The notes under the pieces: model-generated | Databases searched by the model: none | Told to the model about the DNA's origin: nothing | The model's input: only the letters and a program-made list of their open reading frames with translations | Source: Talpa occidentalis | Taxonomy: Eukaryota > Chordata > Mammalia > Eulipotyphla > Talpidae | Assembly (NCBI RefSeq): GCF_014898055.3 | Contig: NW_026555331.1 | Location: forward strand, 107,815,194-107,879,193 | Reading direction: 5' to 3' | DNA length: 64,000 nt | Position numbers and translations under genes: made by a program | In this document: piece by piece, positions 50,401 through 59,400 of the stretch | Layout of the letters: each line of letters starts with the position of its first letter | Numbering within the stretch: the stretch's first letter is position 1

Positions 50401-53400
50401 CTCTGTTCCTGCCCCCTTTGCCTCTTATCCAAACACTTCAACATTCTCACCGGGTCTGAATGTGGAAATTGTTGGTGGTTCCGGTGTGTTCATAGTCATG
50501 GATGGCAGCTGAGAAGATTATAGCAAAGATCTCCAGCTCCGTCAGCCAGTTCTGAAAGGGAGATTACAGAGCAATCAGATAATCTGTCTCTTTCTCAGAC
50601 AAAGTCTTCAGCTTGCTGACAACACACCCACATTGCTGCCTCTGCACCCTGCAGCTGGCAAGCTATTGCCAAACACACATTTTCTGACAGACAGAAATGT
50701 TTGTGTGTGTGTGTGTTTCTGTGAGGAGAAGGGGTGGTGGGGAGGGGACATGTGGTTTGAAAACAGCAGGCCGAGCAAGGTTGGACTGCTAACTTTTTCA
50801 AGGAAGCAAAATATAATGAACACGGTATTTTTTTAATGCTCGTTGCATACTCTCCCAAATTCCAAATAAAACCCCTAGGTAGACACAGAAAGTAAGTTAA
50901 AATTTCAACACAATACCAAGAACTAAGAGTAACGGGAAATCTAATGTCTATCCATGGAAAGGGGTTAGACAGAGACACATGGAGAGAGAAACGTGGCCTT
51001 TGCCTAACAAATACTGATGTTTGAGGAGCCCCATACACACCACTAAGATTGGCTGTAGTTCAACGGTACTCAAAGAGTGTTCCCTGGCCAGCAAAGGCAG
51101 TACCATCTGAAGCGTGGCAGAAATGCAAATCACACTTGTATCCCACTGGACTGGAAACTCTGGGCCTCAGACCACCTCTGTGTTTAACCAAATCATCAGA
51201 TAATTCTGATGCAAGCTAGGGCTTGATAACTGCCGCTATATTTGAAGCTCTCTTAATTAAATTCCTTTTCAGGGGCTCTTTGAATTCATCCCTGCTTCTC
51301 CTCCCTCTGCAAACCATACTTCCTGATGCCCACATGACTGTTGGTCCAACCATTGATACTCTCTGATCACTTTTTTTTTAAGATTTATTTTATTTATTTA
51401 TGCATACAAAAGCTGGGTTGTAGGCCAGAGATGTGGAGGGGGGGGGCAGTGAGAGGATTCACCAGAGACAGAGTGGGGAACAGAACAGGCAGAATGACTG
51501 AAATACCCTGCTGAGGGGAGCAGCGGGCAAGACAGAAGAGGTCTGCTGCGTCATGTGGGTTAGCTCCCTGGTCAGGGATCGACTCGTGCTGCAGTGGCTG
51601 CGCATAGTTTCATAGGGCTGAGACTTAAGCCCTTATGCCACCAGGGAGGCCCTTTGCTCACTTTCATTACTATTGGAATTGATATTTGCAAGTTTCAATG
51701 TGGTGTATTCCAGCTCCTATTTAACATGTCATTAAACAATTAATTATACCATTGAATATCATATTAAACAATAAATTATTAAAACAAATTTGGAGTTGGT
51801 ATGTCTGTAGAATTCAAGTTCAGTGCTTTGGACAAACACAGTTCAGTGCTGTTGACAGAGCTGTGACAACAGTGGAAGAGCAGAAGAAAATAAACATAAA
51901 TCTAGAGATACTGCAATCAGTTTTCTTCATAAGTATGCTTAAGTTACAATTTCACTTTAAAGAAGTAAAACAAGGAATCTTACATAGGGGCAGGGTAAAT
52001 GCAAGGTAAATATGAGTATGTAAATTAGCATAACTCAGCAAAGAGCCTGAAGTCTGAATGAAAGTAGAGTGAATAAAATATATTTACTGGATCTAAGTTA
52101 ATAAAAATTATTTTTAAATGAACAGGTACATTTTTATAATTCCAATTAGAACAAACAGAATAAAATGAGAAAGAAATGAGTAAGATAAGCAAAGATTGCA
52201 AAAAAAAAAAAAACCCCAAAACAACAAACTGGATTTTAAAACATATCTTAAAAACAGCAAAGAGCCTCCTCATCAGGGTTAACACCTGTAGGGTCTATTC
52301 TAGGTGCTTGATATCTAAAATACTCATACAGTAGACAATCCCTTAATGGTAGGTACTGTTATTATCCCCACTGTAGAGATGATGAAACTGAAGCTCAGAG
52401 GTGTTTAACTTACTAAAGTCACACAGCTAATCGTGTGACAAGCCACACACTATTACTCCAGAATTCTCACTCATCATCTTGAAGTCATCTTTGAGTTCAA
52501 TTTTGTGTGCTGTCATACAGGTTTAATTTCATATTCCACATGTTCTTAATATTTTCCATACCTGTATATATTTTATGTTGGCAACGTCTTTCTTTTCATC
52601 TTCAACACCCTGTCCCCAACCAGCTTCCCTGACTCCCTCTACCCAAGTCCCCCATATACTTCTCTGTCCAAACTCACGCAATGATAATTTAACATTTTAA
52701 AGGAAGGTTATGAATGGGAGACATTGCACCATGTAAATAAACCTGAATCACAGAGCACTGGTGCAGGTGATTCAGAAGGTGTTCAAATAATCACATAATT
52801 GCAGTTCTCACATTACAAGTATTAGTGTAACTTCCTTACTCAAATATTCTAACAAGATATTTCTTAGTTGTAACCTTCTTCTAAATACCAAAACAACACA
52901 TTAGTAAATGAGCATGCAACAAGAGAAATAAAACCTTAGCTTTTAACATTCGTTTTAATATTCTGGCTTTTCAACAAAACCTTTGGTTGCTTAAAAGTCA
53001 GTTTTGCTGTTTGAGTATAAGAAGAAAGGAGAGAGAATATCTGGGGGGGAAAAGCAAAATAAAAAAAGAAAAGAAAGAATGAGATAAGATGAGAAACAGC
53101 TTCACAGATGAGAGAGATTTAAAATGGGCATTGAAGACTGGAACGAGCAAGAAATGGAAGTGGTTATTTTTAGAAAAATGCTCAAATGAGCAAATCCCAG
53201 TGGCAAAAGCTTACTAGTCACGAGTAATGAAATTCTTGTGTTTACTGGAGTGAGAGTTAAGTCTGACTAGGGACCTCTGATGTCAGGTATTAAAGGCCAG
53301 GATGAGGAACACAAACTGGATTCAATAGGCAGTGACGTTTACATATAAGAGATGTGGTAAAAATGTGGTCAGCCTGCCACCGAAAGGAAGAAAGGAGAGA

Positions 53401-56400
53401 AGTATTTTTGGACTAGAAAGTTTTTATGTGTAGAGAGTGTGGAGGCAAAATCCATGCAGCCTAGCAATGAAGTGAATGTGGGGGCAAGAAGAGGTGGTGG
53501 TCAAGAAGAACAAGGAATTAAAGATGACCTCAATCTGCCTTGCCTGAGTGGCTGAAAAAGCGACAGGTGGTAGCAGATGGCATCATTCACAGGAATGTAG
53601 AAGGTTGGAGAAGTTATTTTGAAGGAAATTTAGTTTCATGTTTTCATATGGCTCAGATTTTGTAACCTTTTCCAAATTAATTATTGTGAACCCAGCTTTT
53701 ATGGAAGTCTAAGAAGTCAGAAGTTTTAATTCTGCACGAATTTTATTCCAGTTTATCAAATGAAGACAAGACACATGTCACAGAGCCTATCAGTATCACC
53801 ATCTACAAATTATGAGTGTCACAACCAATTAAATGACAAGGATGCTTTAGTGGACCGTGAATTTTGCTACAGGTGACTCAGAAGATCAAGAGGTGCGTGT
53901 GTGTGTGTGCATGCACGTGAGTGCACACACATTGACACACCTCGGGGTAAGTGGGGAGCAATGGAAACCTGAAGGGAAAAGACAGGAGCAAAATATCAGA
54001 GACAATATTAACAGTTGTGACTTTGATATATGACTGACAGTTTCTTTAGTAATTTGCATTCACCCCTGTATTATTGATAGATTTCTATTGTGACCTTAAC
54101 AAACAACTGCAAACTTAAGCTTTAAGAAACCACTCCTATTTATTGGCATACAGTTCTGAAATCCAGCATAGCGTGGTTGGATTTTCTGGTCAGGACATCA
54201 AGGTGTTCTCAGGGCTTCATTCCTCTCTAGAAGTTCCTTGGAAAAATTCACTTCAGGCACATTTAGGGCATTAGCAGAATTCATTTCTTTCTCATGCTTT
54301 TCACCTGACTTCCTTCATGTTCAAGCTACAAAGCTTCATTGATTATTTCCCACTTTTTTCTACCACACCTCTTGACTTTTAAAACTCATGAGATTCCATT
54401 GGTCCCACCTGGGGAGTCCACCATCACTGCCCCACTGTAAGATCCTCTGATTAGTAACTTTGTTGTGTCTCAAAGTCACTTTTACCATCAAATGTAACAT
54501 ATCAACAGTTATGATACTAGAGGGCAAAGGTCATGGTGACCAAAATTATGTAAACTACAAAGTCTAATAAAATTACTTAGCACACTTTAACCAGAATGTT
54601 GTTTTGATGTCCATAGTGATTCTCTTATAATTATGTGTGATAAGTGAGCTAAAATACAAGATACACAGTTTCTCCCTTTAAAAAAAAAAGTCAAAAGGAA
54701 AATTGATGGCACCTTGCCTGGCAAAAGCAATGAAAGGGGCCAAGAGGCAGCTTTTGAGTTTGGAATCTTTTGACCCAAATCAAAATCAAACTGGAGTTTG
54801 GAGTCTGAATCATCTCTATTCAATGATCAACAACTCTTCAATCTAATTTTGTTTAAGGATTTTCTCTTAGAACGAGCAAACTAATTCTGAAAGCATTCAA
54901 GTGTCTTCTATGCACCCAAGTTAAGCAATAATGAGTAATATAAGCAGATTACAATGAGTAATACTGTCGATGTTGAAGCCAAGACATCACTTTATCAATG
55001 GGATGTTTTGAATCCCTGTGCATCTTACAGTTTATAACACTGAAATGATTTAAAGCATTTCCCCCTCTTGGTTTGTAATGAAAGGTTAGAGTAACAATAT
55101 GTTCTCCATTCATCAGCATGCTCCCCACTGTTTTTGTAAGCTTGCAATGAAAGATGTTTGTTTTAAGCTGCATTTCCAAGAGAGAGTGGGTGGGAAGTAG
55201 TTTCTAAATTTAAGAATTATTCTGAATATAGCCAGAATTGATAATAAAAATTCAATGGTAAATGGCAAATGAGCTCATTTAAGAACAGTATGCAGTACAT
55301 CATGATCATTGGCTGCTATGATCTAACATTTATGTTAATGATAACCTGCATTAGCATATATGCTTGGGAGTTTTTCTTGAGGACTGAAGAAGCTATATAT
55401 GATTCACCCTTATATCCCAAGGCATACTGTACACAGCAGGTACTAACTAAACAAATGTTGAATAGATGAGTTCAAAGCACATTTTCACCTTCATTTTGAT
55501 CTTTACCATAATATTTTGAAGTTATACAGGAGGATAATAAGGTTTCTTTTCTTTCTTTCTTTTTTTTTCTTTTTTTTTTTTTTTGCCTAAAGCATTGTTA
55601 AAGCAAGTCTAATTACTCAAATGCTTGCGATGCCAAATCTGGTCTGTGTCCTGCCTTCTTTTCTGACCTCATTTGCATCACTAACTCCATGTGTGCTGTC
55701 CACCAGGCTTGCTCTGTGCTCCTTGAATACTGCAGAGCTCTCATGAAGGTGGACAACCCTGCACGCACTGTGCTGGCACACTCCTCTTCAGTTCTTAGTA
55801 TGGTTCAACCCTACAATCACAACCTCCCCCCCCAGATTAAATGTTATCTTTGGAGAAAGGTTGTTCCCAATTATCTAATTAAACCCCCAATTTTCCCTAT
55901 ACAAGTACACAATTTTAATTCTCTACAGAACACCACTGTCATTCTCTTATTTATGCTTTCATTGGTCTTCTACTTTAAGTTCCCACTAGAATGCAAGTTC
56001 TGTAAGACCACTATCATGTAAAAAAGGAACCATACCCAGTAAGTGCTCAATAAATATGCAAGTTTAGTTTTTGAAGCTCTACTGAAATCCATTGCTATAA
56101 GTGTCTATTTTGCACAAATACATTTTTTCCTTACTACAGATTCAGCAGATACTTTAATATTTAATAGAGTAAGAACTACCCACCATATACATTATCTTTT
56201 TCAAAACTGTCTGTGATAAGGTTGCAAGACATCCATTTTTACATAAATTTCAGACTCAAATGATCTTGTTTCATGTTGAAATTTTTTATTGATATTGCCT
56301 TGAATTTAGAGATTACCTTAAGGAAAATAAACATCTATATAATAATGAGGATTTCATTAAAAATATGTGTTTCTCCACTTATTGAAGCATTGGTTTTTTG

Positions 56401-59400
56401 TCTTTTCATTTCCTTTTCTATGCCATTTTTGAAGTTCTTAGTAGAAAATTTATCACTGTTTAAACTGTTGGGAATGTTTTTTCTATTGTACTTGTTAATA
56501 TCTAGTGTATAGGACAGCTATTTTAATCTGAACTTACTTTTTTTTTAATGTGCTTGTCTAATTTGTAGTTGTTTTTTTGATTTTTTAAAAATGATCAAAC
56601 TACTGTCATGGTGTACTTCTTGGTTTTGGGGGATAATATTGTCTAAGACCTCCAGAAAAATGCTCAATAGCAATATTAATGTGGGTGTTGTTTGGTTCCA
56701 TGCTTGCACGGAACCTTTATTGCAGTAAACAAATTACTTTTTTTAGTGTTGCTATAATTAAACAAAAAGGTTTTTAATAATATATTCAAGAAATCAGCAT
56801 AATCATAGAGAAGAACTAAAAACCAATGATATATTTTGGGAAAAGCCTCCAGTTTTAATAGCAATTCCCAACTACTGAACTTCCTTTCTGAGACAGAGCA
56901 CTTCAGATTTTTGATGCTTTACCCCTAACCATCACAGAAGTTTTACAAGATAGAATGTTTTTCTCTATTTTAGAAATTAGGAAATCCTGACTCAGAGATT
57001 CAAGCAATTTATCATAGGTCACAAAATCTAATAAGTAATTAAGCTAGGATTTATAGCCAACTATATCTAGCTCCAAAGCCCACACTCCTCCCACTGTATT
57101 CCATTTTTAATTCAGCAAGATATTAGACCAACTTCTTGAACATGCCCTAGCAAAAAATATAACAAATGTGTACTGGGTTTATGGGCTAATTAAGAACCAT
57201 ACCCAAAGAATGTCTATCTTGATGTCAATTATGAAGATTTCAAAATAAAGTCATAGAAAGCTAACATAGAGACTTAGCTGTTTGTCACTAACACTTTTAA
57301 CTTTTAAAATTAATGTCTTACATCAGCCACAGGGCAAAGGCATGGATGTCCAAGCTGAACAGATCAGTAAATACAATGGATTACAGAATAGAAACTACAC
57401 AGCTATGAAACAAAAGATCTCATTTTGCTGTTTCTGGGTGGCAGTAGGTGGAAATTATACTAAGATTAATAAGCCAGAAGGAGAAAGATCAATATCAAAT
57501 GATACCACTCATGTGTGAAATATGAAGAAACAAAACTAAATAAAACAAGCCCTAAAAATCTGAGTGTAGAATTGAGGCTACCAGAGGTAGAGGGATAGCG
57601 GTTAGAGAAAGTCAGGAGGGGGACACAATGGACCACGGTGAGGATTATGGGGGGCTTTGGTGGTAGATATGGTGTGATAACATACATCTGAAGAGGTGTG
57701 AACATATATTTCTAATCATATAAAGTGTTGTGAACCAATATTAACTCAAGAAAAAAGACCACAAATAGAAATATGAAACATAAATTTACTCCCTTAGTTG
57801 AAAAAAAAATCTAAAGGTTGAAAGCAAGCAAGAAAAATTTCAAATAATTAGATGTAAAGACTGACCCTTAGGTTCAAAAAATTCAAATGTATGAGAATAA
57901 CCTTTGTCCTTTTGAAAAAGACGTAGTGGTCTAAACCAGAAGTGAGCTCTGTGCCACACAGCTGCCATGTACACTCAACGTGATTTCACATGCATGTATG
58001 TCATCGCTGGTGACCACAGCCAGAGGTTATGGTATTCTTAAGTTCTAGAAACTATATTTAATCTGATCATAACCTAGTAAGGATAGAGAGAATTCCAGAG
58101 GCAAAAGAAGACCCCAAGACTATCTGTGATCAGTTAGACAATTTTTGAGGGTCAGGAAGCCCACAAAATGATGCACTTGTGAATTCAACCTTATCAGAAT
58201 AGGAACAGCCTCGAATATAAAAATCATCATCACACCTTTTGTACAATCTGAGAGTTCCTATCTTTACGTACCGCCACTCCTGTCTTATAGAGAAGGTAAT
58301 GCACAGTCTGTGTCACATCAGCAGCATGCATTAAATTGTGGTAAGGATTTTTATGTTTGCTGTATCCCACTTCCAAGGCTTCCACAAATGAGACGAGTGC
58401 AGAAATGGGGATCTGTAAGAGACCAGCAAGGTTAATTAGCTAATGATTTTATGACTCTAAGGAAGGAAGCAAAAGTCTAAGTGTGGTTGTCTCTTTCTGG
58501 AAGCATATCACATGAAAAAATGAGAACTTTTCTAACAATAAAAATCACTGGAGAAATTATCAGATAATTTAAAAATCTAGCAGGAAGTCTGGTTTAGAAA
58601 TAATCTGCATTACAAATTGTTCATTGTTCTCTCATTCAGTGGTCCAGAGAAATGACACAGGATCAATTTCAAAGATGTTTAGGTGAAAACAGTACATGTG
58701 TTCATATATTTCTCAGGCAAAGTCTTTCATTTTTTGAGAAATCAAAGACCAGCTATTATGAAGCATATCTCATTTATTTATGAGTAAACAAAAGTACACA
58801 ATTATACAATAAATGTAAAATAAACAAAGGCGCCATCATTTAGAAGGAAAATGGTATGTACAAGACATATTTAAAAAAGAAACAAAATGGGATAGTCTAT
58901 TACTTGTGGTAACAGAAACAGGCTGTATTTGTATACTCATTATTTGTCTATTTATTATTGGAGGCTTATAATCTGGAATAATATTTCCAATAAGTTTAAT
59001 TGTTTTTCTGTCTCCAATATGTACAGTACACATACCTCCTTTTTCTATGTGGCAGAAAGTGAAGGACATAATATCTGTAAAAATTAAGGGAACCCTGAAA
59101 TCATTCATTGCATTCATTTTTTGGATCAATTCCTTGGTCTAGGGTAAATTATCAAGTCCAAAGCTGGGGGAAAGGAAAGAGTATGTTCCAGATTAGCAAT
59201 CACATTAGTAGGAGGGAAAAAATGGAAAATGCTATGCTAATGATTCCTAAGAGTTTATAGCATGTTTTACCTCGGGCACATTCTTCAATATTGACTGATG
59301 GTGGATTTCTTTTTAATTTAAATATTGCCTTTTAGATATTAGAGATGAAATCATTATCATTTTACAAAATGAATATCCAGTGAACCTGGGTTTTTTGAGC

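Larger units (their letters stand above)
50552..58271 (-). other. PDE1C: PDE1C intron W2-W3
   Basis: A 7.7 kb GT-AG intron. It holds a MER5A-like hAT copy at 51059, one SINE at 51374, a MIR at 52290, an old LINE-like block at 52985-53660, a TG/CA stretch at 53893, an L2 3' end at 55640, a MIR at 56930, and an L1 3' end at 57345. Nothing firm is seen in 54000-55550 and 56080-56920. Confidence 0.9.

Noticed and set aside
50595..51038. A 147-residue minus-strand open frame upstream of exon W3
   Set aside because: It includes a translated GT microsatellite (HTHTQT) and no conserved motif. It ends inside the intron.
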